Counted from the first letter of the stretch, positions 36,007 through 45,679 are shown. The stretch is DNA of 64,000 bases from Streptococcus panodentis (GCF_017884005.1 NZ_QFAY01000001.1:180345-244344); one strand, 5' to 3'. Program-made: numbers and translations. The notes: generated from the sequence alone by a model not told the origin.

Positions 36007-36987
36007 ATGAAATTCAAAAAAACTTTACTGACAGCAGGGGCCTTCTTGGCCGCTCTCTTTACTATCTCGACAGCATCAGCTGACAGCAATGTTCAGAAAG
36101 TCATTGACGAAACCTATGTTCAGCCTGAATATGTACTGGGCTATTCTTTGGATGACAGTCAGAAAGAACAGACGCTGCAGCTGCTGGGCTACAATTCAGC
36201 GAGCGACACCAAGCCGCTCAAAACCATGACGCCGGATGTCTACTCCAAGATCATGAATGTGGCCAATGACTCCAGCCTGCAGCTCTATTCGTCTGTAAAA
36301 ATCCAAAAATTGGGCAGCAATCAGGCACTGGAGGTCAAAATTGTAACACCGCAGAATATCACCAAGGTGACAGAAGACATGTACCGCAATGCAGCTGTTA
36401 CGCTGGGCGTACAGCACGCGCAGATTACCGTAGCCGCACCAATCCCTGTGACCGGTGAGAGCGCCTTGGCTGGAATTTACTACTCTTTGGAGGATAACGG
36501 TGCCACCGTCCCTCAGGAAAGCAAGGACTTGGCTCAGGAAGAACTGTCTGCCCTCTCCAATATCAATGCAGAAAATACCGGCAAAGAAGGCTATGATGCA
36601 GACAAGCTCAATGTCGCACTGGCCGACATTAAGTCAGCAGTTGCCAATGCCAAGAAAAACAGCAGCAATCTGACCGAAGAAGATGTCCGCAAAATTGTAG
36701 AGGAAACCCTGAAAAACTACGGACTGACAGAGTCCGTCACCAGCGACCAGATCAATCTGATTGTCAACTTTGCGGTCAACCTCTCAAACAGCGGAATCAT
36801 CACAGATGCTGACTTTACCAAAACGCTCAGCGACTTGAAAGACAGCATCGTGTCAAAAGCAGGAGATACGTTCAACAATATCAACCTCAACTTTGATGCT
36901 AACGGCTTGATTCAGGAAGGCGGCAATTTCTTCAGTAATATCTGGAATGCCATTGTCAACTTCTTCAAGGGACTGTTGGGCGGCTAA
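36007..36987 (+). CDS. DUF1002-family secreted protein
   Basis: A 326-residue protein with a signal peptide (KKTLLTAGAFLAALFTISTASA) followed by the DUF1002 region: EYVLGYSLDDSQKEQTL, VKIQKLGSNQALEVKIVTPQNIT and VTLGVQHAQITVAAPIPVTGESALAGIY. The C-terminal part is helical and ends in NFFKGLLGG. Function is unknown; members are widespread secreted proteins of Firmicutes. The start at 36007 is preferred to 35971 because GAGGA lies 6 bases upstream and it puts the signal peptide at the N-terminus. Confidence 0.85.
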   Translation: MKFKKTLLTAGAFLAALFTISTASADSNVQKVIDETYVQPEYVLGYSLDDSQKEQTLQLLGYNSASDTKPLKTMTPDVYSKIMNVANDSSLQLYSSVKIQKLGSNQALEVKIVTPQNITKVTEDMYRNAAVTLGVQHAQITVAAPIPVTGESALAGIYYSLEDNGATVPQESKDLAQEELSALSNINAENTGKEGYDADKLNVALADIKSAVANAKKNSSNLTEEDVRKIVEETLKNYGLTESVTSDQINLIVNFAVNLSNSGIITDADFTKTLSDLKDSIVSKAGDTFNNINLNFDANGLIQEGGNFFSNIWNAIVNFFKGLLGG

Positions 36988-37036
36988 TACCAGCATCACC
37001 TGCAAGACTGCAGCTGAGAATTATTTAAAAAGAATA

Positions 37037-37088
37037 GAAAACGAATGATGGCAGCCTGTAAAATTCTCACTGTCATTCATTCGTTTTC
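37037..37088. terminator. Hairpin terminator between convergent genes
   Basis: GAAAACGAATGA (37037-37048) pairs with TCATTCGTTTTC (37077-37088), flanked by A and T runs on either side. Confidence 0.7.
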
Positions 37089-37186
37089 TTGCTTATTCCA
37101 ATGCTTATCATTGGGCTTTTTCAGCGGTTTCCCAACTCTTAGAAGAATTTTTGTGACTCGGATTCGATCAGGCAGATTTGACGCAG

Positions 37187-37915
37187 TCAGCTCTTTAAAA
37201 TAAGGAAACGAAGGAGCAGTAGGAGGCAGAGATGGCCTGGATAAAAGGCATAGAAGCCCCATTTGACCCAAGCCGGACAGTAGCCGCGCCGGCCATTATA
37301 GGCTTTTAAAAGCGGTATGGTCAGCAGAAGGCCAAATGTGGCAGCCATATCATAGAGCAGAAGGGATTTCTGATAAAGCAGAAAAGAGCAAAGAAAGAGA
37401 GCAGCATAGGTCAGCGTCAGACTGACAATTGGACCAGTCACGCCGTCCTGCCTTTGACGGTACTGATAAAAGCTGGCAATCAGCAAAATGCCGACAAAGC
37501 CCCAATCCCATCCCCAGCTGAGGCAGGCAAATAGAAAAATCAGCACATGCTGCAGCAGGGGCTTGGACACGCGCTCCAAGAGCATGAGCAGCAGCAGACC
37601 AAGCAGCAGAGTGCAGAGGATATTATTGAAAGGAAAAATCGGCCGCTCGGGATAAAAGAGGTAATGAAAGGGCAGGATGGACAGCAGCCAAAACACTGTC
37701 AGCCGCAGGGCGTACCTCTCTTTGTTTCTGCTATACTGAAAGCCTTGGACCAGCAGGTAGGCCATGATTGGAAAGGCCAGCCGGCCAATCACTTCTGTCA
37801 GCAGATAAAGAGGCAAATTCTCCCCATCAGCATTCAGGACATGGCCTAGATGATTGATAAACATAGCTGTAATCGCCAGCAGTTTTAAATGAAAAGCATT
37901 CAGTCCCTTCTTCAT
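37187..37915 (-). CDS. TraX-family membrane protein
   Basis: A 242-residue protein with about eight hydrophobic helices. The opening NAFHLKLLAITAMFINHLGHV and EVIGRLAFPIMAYLLVQGFQYSRN are typical of the TraX family, named after the F-pilin acetylase and now seen as acyltransferase-like membrane proteins of unknown substrate in streptococci. The start at 37915 is preferred to 37990 because AAGGAG lies 7 bases upstream. No conjugation genes are nearby, so a plasmid role is not implied. Confidence 0.8.
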   Translation of the reverse strand: MKKGLNAFHLKLLAITAMFINHLGHVLNADGENLPLYLLTEVIGRLAFPIMAYLLVQGFQYSRNKERYALRLTVFWLLSILPFHYLFYPERPIFPFNNILCTLLLGLLLLMLLERVSKPLLQHVLIFLFACLSWGWDWGFVGILLIASFYQYRQRQDGVTGPIVSLTLTYAALFLCSFLLYQKSLLLYDMAATFGLLLTIPLLKAYNGRRGYCPAWVKWGFYAFYPGHLCLLLLLRFLILKS

Positions 37916-38024
37916 AGTCCGCTCCTTGTTTGAATTTGATTTTCGAAGAGTATTACTAGGCATTATATAAGAATCCCATCCCAGAGTCAATGCTGAAACG
38001 GCTCTTTTTCTGGATGATAAAGAA

Positions 38025-38085
38025 AAAAGGACCCGCTGCTTGGTTTATCCTTAAAATTGGATCAAACCCAGTGCAAGTCCTTTTT
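38025..38085 (-). terminator. Terminator of the permease gene
   Basis: Long imperfect hairpin: AAGGAC/GTCCTT at the base and GGTTTATCC/GGATCAAACC near the tip, with T runs on both flanks, so it could work in both directions. Confidence 0.7.
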
Positions 38086-38087
38086 GT

Positions 38088-39533
38088 CTATGCTTGCTTT
38101 TTCTTTTCTCGCTGAGCTGCCCAAGGCAGGAGCAGACCCAGAGCCAGAAGTGCAATCGGCGTAATAATATTGGTGGCTAGACTGAACCACCATTCGGTCG
38201 GGTGGGTCGCAAAGTCAACCTGAGGCGCCATGCCTAAAATGCAGGCAAAGGCCGTGAAGGCAAAGCCCCAAGCTCCCACCAGAAAACCAAGCAGCGGACG
38301 TTTGACAAACTTATACTCCGCATTCTTAAAACTGTCCCAATGGCGGTAGAGGAACATATAGGCCAGAAATACCCAGAGGAAGCAAAGAGGTGATACGATA
38401 GCGTTGAGATTGGTCATCCAAACGACCAGGCCGTCAATTTCTTTAAGGCCAAAGAGCGGCAGAATGATGATAATGCCAACCAGAACCCCCGTCAGCAGAT
38501 AGCCGTTGATAAGCATGCCGGACTTGGTCCGCTTGCGCAGCCAGCTGGGGATAAAATCCTCATCAGCACTGCCCAAAAAGATTTGCAGAGGCGCATCAAT
38601 ACAGATGGCCAGAGTAGAGGCTTGCCCGATAAATTGGGTCAGGCCGTAAATGGTCACCAAGAAATTCCCTATGCCCCAGTGCTGGCCCAGAACGGCAAAA
38701 GCTTGATAAGCACCATTGCGCATCAAATCACCCGGTATGTGGTTGCTGTCAAAAATCATGGCCATGGCAAAGGAACCAAAGATAGCGCAAGCTCCGATGA
38801 TAATAGCCATGGCAATCATTCCTTTGGGAAAGCCCTTGGCAGGATTTTTGACCTTATTGACATAAGGCGAAATAGCTTCCGCTCCGCCGACAGAAAAGAC
38901 TAAAAGGGCAATCGTCGTAAAGTAGGAAAAGTCAAATTTGGGAATGTAGGTAGAAACCTGATCCATATTAGCTGTCGCCAGCTGCAGATCCGACTTGATA
39001 AAAGGCACCCCCGCAGCCAGCAGGATAAAGAGCACAGACATGATCAGCATGGTGCTGCCGGCCAGAGTCCCCAAAAATTTCAATGCCTGCAGTCCCTTGG
39101 TGGAGATATAGAGCAGCAGCACAAAGGTAAAGAGACAGAGGGCAACCAAAACCGGCATGGACAGACTGCCGACAAATTCACCATTTCCCTGAATAATCCA
39201 GCCCAGAGCGATAAGGATACTCTGCGGTTTTTGAGCCAAATAAGGAATCTGCACCACCCAGTAAGTCCAGGCGGCGAAGAAAGCCAGCTGCTTCGTTGAA
39301 GTGTGTTTTATCCAATCGCTGACCCCGCCTTCGCTGTCTTTGAAGGTGGAGCCCAGCTGACCAACCATGAGAGTATAGGGAACAAAGTAGATAATAAGCA
39401 GCACAATCCAGGACGTAATGACGACAATCCCCTGCTGCGCAAAGTTATTCACTACATTGCCCAAGCTCCAGGTAATGTTGAAAGCAATCAGGGCAATCAT
39501 CAGCCAGCTGATCTGTTTAGAATCTTTTTCCAT
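38088..39533 (-). CDS. APC-family amino acid permease
   Basis: A 481-residue membrane protein with about 12 helices of the amino acid-polyamine-organocation superfamily, close in style to the glutamate:GABA antiporter group (NITWSLGNVVNNFAQQG near the N-terminus, SVGGAEAISPYVNKVKNPAKGFPKG in helix 6). The substrate cannot be read from sequence. The ATG at 39533 is chosen because GAAAGGAGG lies before it; the longer reading begins in the leader. Single gene, with a promoter overlapped by a cre site, so it is probably repressed by CcpA on good sugars. Confidence 0.82.
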   Translation of the reverse strand: MEKDSKQISWLMIALIAFNITWSLGNVVNNFAQQGIVVITSWIVLLIIYFVPYTLMVGQLGSTFKDSEGGVSDWIKHTSTKQLAFFAAWTYWVVQIPYLAQKPQSILIALGWIIQGNGEFVGSLSMPVLVALCLFTFVLLLYISTKGLQALKFLGTLAGSTMLIMSVLFILLAAGVPFIKSDLQLATANMDQVSTYIPKFDFSYFTTIALLVFSVGGAEAISPYVNKVKNPAKGFPKGMIAMAIIIGACAIFGSFAMAMIFDSNHIPGDLMRNGAYQAFAVLGQHWGIGNFLVTIYGLTQFIGQASTLAICIDAPLQIFLGSADEDFIPSWLRKRTKSGMLINGYLLTGVLVGIIIILPLFGLKEIDGLVVWMTNLNAIVSPLCFLWVFLAYMFLYRHWDSFKNAEYKFVKRPLLGFLVGAWGFAFTAFACILGMAPQVDFATHPTEWWFSLATNIITPIALLALGLLLPWAAQREKKKQA

Positions 39534-39614
39534 ACAGCTTCCTCCTTTCGCTTTCTCACTTATCTGAGAAAGCATACCACACTTTAAAAATAAAGATAGA
39601 ACTTTTCAATTTTT

Positions 39615-39653
39615 ATTATAACATTTTAAGCGCAAAAGATAAAGCGCTTACAT
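39615..39653 (-). promoter_or_regulatory. Permease promoter overlapped by a cre site
   Basis: Extended -10 TGTTATAAT (minus strand, 39623-39615). The cre ATGTAAGCGCTTTAT (39653-39639) covers the -35 position. This arrangement fits CcpA repression. Confidence 0.65.
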
Positions 39654-39712
39654 TTATTTTTCTCATATTTTTATATTAATGTTTGAGGGAGAGAAACTGC
39701 AGTAGAAAGAAC

Positions 39713-39742
39713 AGTAAAGCCCCTGAAATCAAGGGCTTTACT
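39713..39742 (-). terminator. guaA terminator
   Basis: Stem AGTAAAGCCC/GGGCTTTACT (39713-39722 and 39733-39742). The T tract is modest. Confidence 0.65.
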
Positions 39743-39799
39743 GGAAATCGACTCAAATCTGCTGTTTTGATTGGTATTGGCTGACAGGAATAATCCGTC

Positions 39800-41362
39800 T
39801 TATTCCCACTCTACTGTTGCAGGCGGTTTGCTGGTGATATCGTAGACGATGCGGTTGACGTGATCGACTTCATTGACAATGCGGACGGAGATTTTCTGCA
39901 GAACTTCCCAAGGGATTTTGGCAAAGTCAGCTGTCATGCCGTCAATAGAAGTGATAGCACGGATGGCAATGGTATAGTCGTAGGTCCGGCCGTCCCCCAT
40001 GACACCGACAGAGCGAACACCCGTATTGACGGTGAAATACTGCCAGATGTCGCGGTCCAGCCCAGCCTTAGCGATTTCTTCGCGGAGAATGGCATCCGAT
40101 TCGCGGACCGTTTCCAGTTTTTCCTCTGTGATTTCGCCCATGACGCGGATAGCAAGACCTGGTCCTGGGAATGGCTGTCGCCAGACGATTTCATCCGGCA
40201 TGCCAAGCTCTGTCCCCAAGGCACGAACTTCGTCCTTGTAGAGCGTATTGAGGGGCTCAATCAGCTGGAACTGCATGTCTTCTGGCAGGCCGCCCACATT
40301 ATGGTGCGACTTAATGGTCTGCGCTGTGTCGGTCCCAGACTCGATGACATCCGTATAGAGCGTGCCCTGAGCCAGAAACTTCACATCTTTAAGCTTGCTG
40401 GCTTCGTCGTCAAAGACATAGACAAATTCATTGCCGATGATTTTGCGCTTTTGCTCAGGATCCGAAACGCCGGCTAATTTATCAAGGAAACGCTTGGCAG
40501 CATCCGCTTTGACAATATTGAGACCGAACTTGCCGCCCAGCATCTCCATGACCTGATTCGCTTCGCCTTTGCGGAGCAGTCCGTGGTCCACAAAGATACA
40601 GATGAGCTGGTCGCCGATGGCTTTCTGCAGCAGCACGCCGACCACGGAAGAATCAACACCGCCGGAAAGTCCCAGCAGGACTTTCTTGTCTCCTACCGTC
40701 TGACGGATTTTCTTGATTTCCATGTCAATGAAATTATCCATGGACCAATCGCCCTTGGCCCCGCAGACAGTCAGGGCAAAATTGCGCAGAATATCATAGC
40801 CGAACTCAGAATGACGCACTTCCGGGTGGAACTGAATACCGTAAATCTTCTTTTCAGCATTTTCAATAGCCGCAAAAGGACAGTCAGCTGAAGTACCGGT
40901 CCGCAGGAAACCGTCCGGAATCTCCGTCACCGCATCACCGTGGCTCATCAGGACCAGCTGCTGATCAGGGGTAGCGGCAAAAAGCTTAGAATCAGCAGTA
41001 TGAGTGAGGGTAGACTGGCCGTATTCACGGTTGCCGGCATGGCCTGCCGGTACCACCTTGCCGCCCAGCTTGTGAGTCAGCAGCTGCATGCCGTAGCAAA
41101 TCCCCAGAATGGGAATCCCCAGCTCAAAAATTTCCGGATCAATATCAAAGGAACCTGACTCATAGACAGAGTTGGGGCCTCCAGAGAGGATAATGCCGAC
41201 AGGATGGATGGCACGAATCTCAGCGGCGCTGATCTTGTGGCTTTTGAGCTCAGAAAAAACACCGATTTCACGGATACGGCGCGAAATCAGCTGATTGTAC
41301 TGACTGCCGTAGTCCAGCACGATGATTTTTTCGACATCTTGCAATTCAGTTGTAGGGGTCAT
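39800..41362 (-). CDS. guaA: GMP synthase (glutamine-hydrolysing)
   Basis: A 520-residue enzyme that aminates XMP to GMP. It has an N-terminal class I glutamine amidotransferase domain (nucleophile in GICYGMQLL, His/Glu in QFHPEV), an ATP pyrophosphatase domain with the PP-loop LSGGVDSS, and a dimerisation domain ending in [17 protein letters not shown] precedes the ATG. It is divergent from the GntR gene, the arrangement also known in other streptococci. Confidence 0.98.
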   Translation of the reverse strand: MTPTTELQDVEKIIVLDYGSQYNQLISRRIREIGVFSELKSHKISAAEIRAIHPVGIILSGGPNSVYESGSFDIDPEIFELGIPILGICYGMQLLTHKLGGKVVPAGHAGNREYGQSTLTHTADSKLFAATPDQQLVLMSHGDAVTEIPDGFLRTGTSADCPFAAIENAEKKIYGIQFHPEVRHSEFGYDILRNFALTVCGAKGDWSMDNFIDMEIKKIRQTVGDKKVLLGLSGGVDSSVVGVLLQKAIGDQLICIFVDHGLLRKGEANQVMEMLGGKFGLNIVKADAAKRFLDKLAGVSDPEQKRKIIGNEFVYVFDDEASKLKDVKFLAQGTLYTDVIESGTDTAQTIKSHHNVGGLPEDMQFQLIEPLNTLYKDEVRALGTELGMPDEIVWRQPFPGPGLAIRVMGEITEEKLETVRESDAILREEIAKAGLDRDIWQYFTVNTGVRSVGVMGDGRTYDYTIAIRAITSIDGMTADFAKIPWEVLQKISVRIVNEVDHVNRIVYDITSKPPATVEWE

Positions 41363-41397
41363 CTTTTTCCTTTCTTAAAAGAAGTATCTTTCCTCTC

Positions 41398-41426
41398 ATT
41401 TTATCACAAAAAGGGAATTTTTCCAA
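41398..41426 (-). promoter_or_regulatory. Predicted guaA promoter
   Basis: Minus strand: TTGGAA (41426-41421), 17-base spacer, TAAAAT (41403-41398) preceded by TGA (extended -10). Confidence 0.65.
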
Positions 41427-41549
41427 GGTCATAAAAGCTAATAAACTGCCAAAAGCGATTGAATAGTCCAAAATAAGAGGGCTTATTCGATAAGAAAAAA
41501 CCTCTTCTCTAGAAATAGTGATTTTATGCAGATTTTCTTGTACTTTAGT

Positions 41550-41578
41550 TTGACTTTTGAACTATTTGGTACTAAAAT
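41550..41578 (+). promoter_or_regulatory. Predicted promoter of the GntR gene
   Basis: TTGACT (41550-41555), 17-base spacer, TAAAAT (41573-41578). A GTAC repeat brackets the promoter (TGTAC near 41539, GGTAC near 41568) and may belong to an autoregulatory operator; this is only a suggestion. The divergent region also holds a hairpin at about 41475-41506. Confidence 0.6.
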
Positions 41579-41625
41579 AAAGTGAAGCGAAAAAAACATG
41601 AGGAAATCAAGAAAGAAGAATCCAG

Positions 41626-42324
41626 ATGTTACCTGCATATATGAAAATCCATGACCAGCTCAAGAAGGAAATTGACGAAGGAATCTGGGAAATCGGCGAG
41701 CGCCTGCCCAGCGAAAGAGATCTGGCAGAACGATTTGAGGTCAGCCGGATGACGCTGCGTCAGGCCGTCACTCTTTTGGTAGAAGAAGGCGTACTGGAAC
41801 GGCGAGTCGGCAGCGGAACCTATGTGGCCAGCACACGCGTTCAGGAAAAGATGCGCGGTACCACCAGTTTTACCGAAATCATGAAGTCGCAGGGCAAAAC
41901 ACCGTCCAGCCAGCTGATTTCCTACCGCCGTACCCTGCCCAGTGAGCAAGAAGTGGAAAAGCTGGGCATCCATAAGACGGAAAATGTTATCCGAATGGAG
42001 AGGGTCCGCTATGCCGATGACCTGCCAGTTGTTTATGAAGTGGCCTCCATTCCTGAGAAGTTCATCAAAAATTTTAAGAAAGAAGAAGTTACCAGCCATT
42101 TCTTCCAGACTCTGCAGGAGCATGGTTACAAGATTGGCAAGTCCCAGCAGACGATTTATGCCCGCCTGGCCAAGGAAAAAATCGCCAATTATCTGGAAAT
42201 CCCCCGAGGACAGGCCATTCTGGGCCTGACCCAGATTTCCTATCTGGACGACGGCACGGCCTTTGAATATGTTAAAAGCCAATATGTCGGCGAACGTTTT
42301 GAGTTTTATCTGGAAAATAATTGA
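41626..42324 (+). CDS. GntR/HutC-family transcriptional regulator
   Basis: A 232-residue regulator with an N-terminal winged helix (IGERLPSERDLAERFEVSRMTLRQAVTLLVEEG, about residues 22-54) and a C-terminal UTRA ligand-binding domain (TSFTEIMKSQGKTPSSQ through FEYVKSQYVGERFEFYL). UTRA regulators respond to small sugars, amino sugars or related metabolites; the ligand is unknown. It is divergent from guaA, and any effect on guaA is speculative. Confidence 0.9.
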   Translation: MLPAYMKIHDQLKKEIDEGIWEIGERLPSERDLAERFEVSRMTLRQAVTLLVEEGVLERRVGSGTYVASTRVQEKMRGTTSFTEIMKSQGKTPSSQLISYRRTLPSEQEVEKLGIHKTENVIRMERVRYADDLPVVYEVASIPEKFIKNFKKEEVTSHFFQTLQEHGYKIGKSQQTIYARLAKEKIANYLEIPRGQAILGLTQISYLDDGTAFEYVKSQYVGERFEFYLENN

Positions 42325-42336
42325 TGAATGCCCATT

Positions 42337-42363
42337 CCCCTTGGCAAGCCGCCAGGGGTTTTT
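42337..42363 (+). terminator. Terminator after the GntR gene
   Basis: CCCCTTGGC (42337-42345) pairs with GCCAGGGG (42351-42358) with one bulge, followed by five T. Confidence 0.8.
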
Positions 42364-42476
42364 AGTTTGTCTGAGTCCGACTGGCAGGCCGCTGTTTATC
42401 TGCCCATAGCTGTCAAAATATTTTTTCTCCATTGGCCTTTATTTCCCTTGTCAGACTAGAGTTTATCACGCTTTTT

Positions 42477-42485
42477 TGGTATAAT
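42477..42485 (+). promoter_or_regulatory. Extended -10 promoter of ylxM-ffh
   Basis: TGGTATAAT ends at 42485. Transcription should begin at about 42491-42493, almost exactly at the ylxM ATG. No well-placed -35 is present. Confidence 0.6.
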
Positions 42486-42492
42486 GTTTCTT

Positions 42493-42825
42493 ATGGAAAT
42501 TGAAAAAACAAACCGAATGAATGCTCTCTTTGAGTTTTATGCGGCACTTCTGACCGACAAGCAGATGAACTATATCGAGCTCTACTATGCAGACGACTAC
42601 AGTCTCGCTGAGATTGCTGAGGAGTTCGGTGTCAGCCGTCAGGCCGTCTATGACAATATCAAGCGGACAGAGAAGATTCTGGAAGACTATGAGAAAAAGC
42701 TGCACATGTACTCAGACTACATCGTCAGAAGCCAGATATTGGACCAGATGGCAGAGAAATATCCGGACGACAGCTATCTGCAGGAGCAGCTTTCTATCCT
42801 GTCCAGCATTGACAATCGGGAGTAA
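42493..42825 (+). CDS. ylxM: YlxM (UPF0122), helix-turn-helix protein of the ffh operon
   Basis: A 110-residue DNA-binding-like protein, with sigma-factor-type helix-turn-helix [23 protein letters not shown]. YlxM accompanies ffh in streptococci and bacilli and is thought to modulate the signal recognition particle. The start at 42493 ([12 protein letters not shown]) is chosen over the ATG at 42484 because the latter overlaps the -10 box. No ribosome site can fit, so translation may be leaderless. Confidence 0.9.
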   Translation: MEIEKTNRMNALFEFYAALLTDKQMNYIELYYADDYSLAEIAEEFGVSRQAVYDNIKRTEKILEDYEKKLHMYSDYIVRSQILDQMAEKYPDDSYLQEQLSILSSIDNRE

Positions 42826-42827
42826 CC

Positions 42828-43043
42828 TTGGAGAAACAAGTCAAATACAAAGGAATGCCCTGCTGGCTGTTAGAGGCTGAAGAACCTTTTCCTGCCAGAG
42901 TGCAGCTCATCTCCCCGGACGATCTTTCTAAAGCGATACAGGAAGGCTTTAGCTGCTGGGGATACCCAAATGAGATCATGAAAGAAGTCTCTGCTGAGGA
43001 ATATAATTGTTTAGCTTGTTTTGGACGATTTCCACTGAATTGA
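42828..43043 (+). CDS. Small conserved-looking protein between ylxM and ffh
   Basis: A 71-residue protein without recognised domains, rich in aromatic and acidic residues and with four Cys. GGGAG (42818-42822) lies 5 bases before TTG 42828, giving MEKQVKYKGMPCWLLEAEEP; an internal ATG at 42855 has no ribosome site. It lies tightly between ylxM and ffh, so it is probably translated in the same operon. Function unknown. Confidence 0.6.
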   Translation: MEKQVKYKGMPCWLLEAEEPFPARVQLISPDDLSKAIQEGFSCWGYPNEIMKEVSAEEYNCLACFGRFPLN

Positions 43044-43070
43044 ATGAAATAGAAACTAGGAGAACTAAAA

Positions 43071-44648
43071 ATGGCATTTGAAAGTTTAACAGAACGTTTA
43101 CAGAACGTCTTTAAAAACCTGCGCAAAAAGGGAAAAATCTCAGAGAGTGATGTTCAGGAGGCGACCAAAGAGATCCGCCTGGCCCTCTTAGAAGCCGACG
43201 TTGCCCTGCCGGTGGTCAAGGACTTCATCAAGAAAGTCCGCGAACGGGCAGTCGGACATGAGGTCATCGATACGCTCAATCCAGCCCAACAGATTATCAA
43301 GATTGTCGATGAAGAGCTGACAGCCGTCTTGGGCTCTGATACGGCTGAGATAAGCAAGTCACCAAAAATCCCGACCATTATCATGATGGTTGGTCTGCAG
43401 GGTGCTGGTAAGACCACCTTTGCCGGCAAGCTGGCCAATAAGCTCAAGAAAGAAGAAAATGCCCGTCCCTTGATGATTGCGGCCGATATTTACCGGCCGG
43501 CAGCCATCGACCAGCTGAAGACACTGGGTCAGCAGATTGAGGTACCGGTCTTTGCTCTGGGCACGGAAGTTCCGGCAGTGGAGATTGTCCGTCAAGGTCT
43601 GGAGCAGGCCAAGGCCAACCACAATGACTATGTGCTGATTGATACGGCCGGCCGTCTGCAGATTGACGAAAAGCTCATGCAGGAGCTGTCAGATGTCAAA
43701 GCGCTGGCTAATCCAAATGAAATCCTGCTGGTTGTTGATGCCATGATTGGTCAGGAAGCAGCCAATGTTGCCCGTGAATTTAACAGCCAGCTGGAAGTGA
43801 CCGGGGTCATCCTGACCAAGATTGACGGCGACACCCGCGGCGGTGCAGCCCTGTCTGTCCGCCACATCACTGGTAAGCCAATCAAGTTTACCGGTACGGG
43901 TGAAAAAATCACGGATATCGAAACCTTCCACCCTGATCGCATGTCCAGCCGGATCCTGGGCATGGGAGACATGCTGACCCTGATCGAAAAAGCCTCTCAG
44001 GAATACGATGAGAAAAAATCGCTTGAAATGGCTGAAAAGATGCGGGAAAACACCTTTGATTTCAATGATTTCATCGACCAGCTGGATCAGGTGCAGAACA
44101 TGGGGCCTATGGAGGACCTGCTGAAAATGCTGCCAGGTATGGCTAATAATCCTGCCCTCAAAAATATCAAAGTGGATGAGAAAGAAATTGCCCGCAAACG
44201 TGCTATCGTATCCTCTATGACACCGGCTGAGCGTGAAAATCCTGACTTGCTGAGTCCCAGCCGTCGCCGTCGGATTGCCAATGGTTCAGGTAACAGCTTT
44301 GTTGATGTCAATAAGTTTATCAAAGACTTCAATCAAGCTAAGCAGATGATGCAGGGCGTTCTGTCAGGCGATATGAGCAAGATGATGAAGCAAATGGGGC
44401 TCAATCCAAACAATATGCCTAAGAACATGCCTGGTGGCGGAGGGATGCCCGACATGTCAGCTCTGGAAGGCATGATGGGCCAAGGCGGTATGCCAGATAT
44501 GTCAGGCTTAGGAGGAGCCGGCATGCCGGATATGAGCCAAATGTTCGGCGGCGGCCTCAAAGGCAAGGCCGGCGAATTCATGATGCGTCGCAGCATGAAC
44601 AAAATGGCCAAGCAGATGAAAAAGAACAAGAAGAAGCGGAAGAAGTAG
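43071..44648 (+). CDS. ffh: Signal recognition particle protein Ffh
   Basis: A 525-residue SRP54-type GTPase that binds signal sequences and SRP RNA for co-translational membrane targeting. It has an N-domain, the G-domain with GLQGAGKTT, DTAGRLQ and TKIDGDTRGG, and a Met-rich M-domain, ending in a Gly/Met-rich tail with repeated GMPDMS motifs and a lysine-rich end. AGGAG lies before the ATG. Confidence 0.98.
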   Translation: MAFESLTERLQNVFKNLRKKGKISESDVQEATKEIRLALLEADVALPVVKDFIKKVRERAVGHEVIDTLNPAQQIIKIVDEELTAVLGSDTAEISKSPKIPTIIMMVGLQGAGKTTFAGKLANKLKKEENARPLMIAADIYRPAAIDQLKTLGQQIEVPVFALGTEVPAVEIVRQGLEQAKANHNDYVLIDTAGRLQIDEKLMQELSDVKALANPNEILLVVDAMIGQEAANVAREFNSQLEVTGVILTKIDGDTRGGAALSVRHITGKPIKFTGTGEKITDIETFHPDRMSSRILGMGDMLTLIEKASQEYDEKKSLEMAEKMRENTFDFNDFIDQLDQVQNMGPMEDLLKMLPGMANNPALKNIKVDEKEIARKRAIVSSMTPAERENPDLLSPSRRRRIANGSGNSFVDVNKFIKDFNQAKQMMQGVLSGDMSKMMKQMGLNPNNMPKNMPGGGGMPDMSALEGMMGQGGMPDMSGLGGAGMPDMSQMFGGGLKGKAGEFMMRRSMNKMAKQMKKNKKKRKK

Positions 44649-44660
44649 AAACAAAAAAAC

Positions 44661-44692
44661 AGTCGCATAAGAAGTCTATGCGGCTTGTTTTT
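44661..44692 (+). terminator. Terminator after ffh
   Basis: AGTCGCATA (44661-44669) pairs with TATGCGGCT (44677-44685, including a G-T pair), then TTGTTTTT. It sits directly before the next ribosome site, so some readthrough is possible. Confidence 0.7.
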
Positions 44693-44705
44693 GGAGATAG
44701 TTATA

Positions 44706-45506
44706 ATGAACCATTTTTTTACTCGGTTAATCAGCATTCTCGTTAAAACATACCAAAAATTGCTCAACAAACTCCCTTCCCACCCCATCAGTCAGCTGCC
44801 TGCCAGCAAGGTCAAAATACGCCCGATTATCATGATCCCAGGCAGTTCGGCGACGGAGAATCGCTTTAATCGGATGGTGAACAAGCTCAACCGCCGTCAG
44901 CATCCGCATCACAGCCTGATTCGCATCAAGGTCTGGAATGACGGCCGCATGACCTACAGAGGCCATCTGCACCGGAAGGACAAGGCCCCCATTTTTGTGA
45001 TTGGCTTTCAGAATAATCGCGACGGTTATGAAAATATCAAGAAGCAGGCCGCAATGTTTGATGCTGTCTTGACTGTCTTGCTAGAGAAGTATTCTTTTAA
45101 CAGCTTTAAGGCGCTGGGGCATTCTAACGGTGGTCTAATTTATACAGTATTCCTGCAGCAATATCTGGCAAACCATTCTGGGCTAGAGATGGAAAAGCTT
45201 CTGACTATTGGCAGTCCTTATAATCTGAACAAGAAAAATCTCAATCATCGAGTTGCGATGCTAGATGACTTTGTATCTAACCAAGGAAAACTGCCCAAGA
45301 AACTGCAGCATTTGTCGATTTTGGGAATCTTTTTCCGAGATGGTGACGGAATTGTCCATAGAAGCAGTGTAGAGGCCGGAAGCTTGATTTATAAAGGAAA
45401 GATTGCTTCACACAGAGAGGTCGTCATCGCAGGCAAGGACGCTCACCATTCCTCCCTGCCGCAAAATGAACAGGTAGTTGATTTGATGAGGGAGTTTTTG
45501 TTGTAA
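44706..45506 (+). CDS. DUF915-family alpha/beta hydrolase, second copy
   Basis: A 266-residue hydrolase of the same family as the one at 34887. It shows IRPIIMIPGSSATENRF and the nucleophile elbow GHSNG in KALGHSNGGLIY, with a late acid and His region (GDGIVHRSS, DAHHSS). The N-terminus is not a strong signal peptide, so it may be cytoplasmic or weakly membrane bound. The ATG at 44706 has GGAG 9 bases upstream; an upstream TTG at 44685 lies inside the terminator stem and is rejected. Substrate unknown. Confidence 0.8.
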   Translation: MNHFFTRLISILVKTYQKLLNKLPSHPISQLPASKVKIRPIIMIPGSSATENRFNRMVNKLNRRQHPHHSLIRIKVWNDGRMTYRGHLHRKDKAPIFVIGFQNNRDGYENIKKQAAMFDAVLTVLLEKYSFNSFKALGHSNGGLIYTVFLQQYLANHSGLEMEKLLTIGSPYNLNKKNLNHRVAMLDDFVSNQGKLPKKLQHLSILGIFFRDGDGIVHRSSVEAGSLIYKGKIASHREVVIAGKDAHHSSLPQNEQVVDLMREFLL

Positions 45507-45679
45507 TAATAAAGATAAACTTAAACCAATATAATTTTACATAATTTAAATTCGGTAAAAAACTTCAGAAACAATACTCAAGAATTATCTGTGAGGTAAA
45601 AATTTAGATTAAGAAAGGCAATAAAACAATGAAAATGGTAGAGATTCTTCATAGGTATATGGTGACTTCGATCTGATAA

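Noticed and set aside
37187..37915. Conjugation-related role for the TraX-like protein
   Set aside because: TraX-family proteins are common chromosomal genes in streptococci and no transfer genes are nearby.
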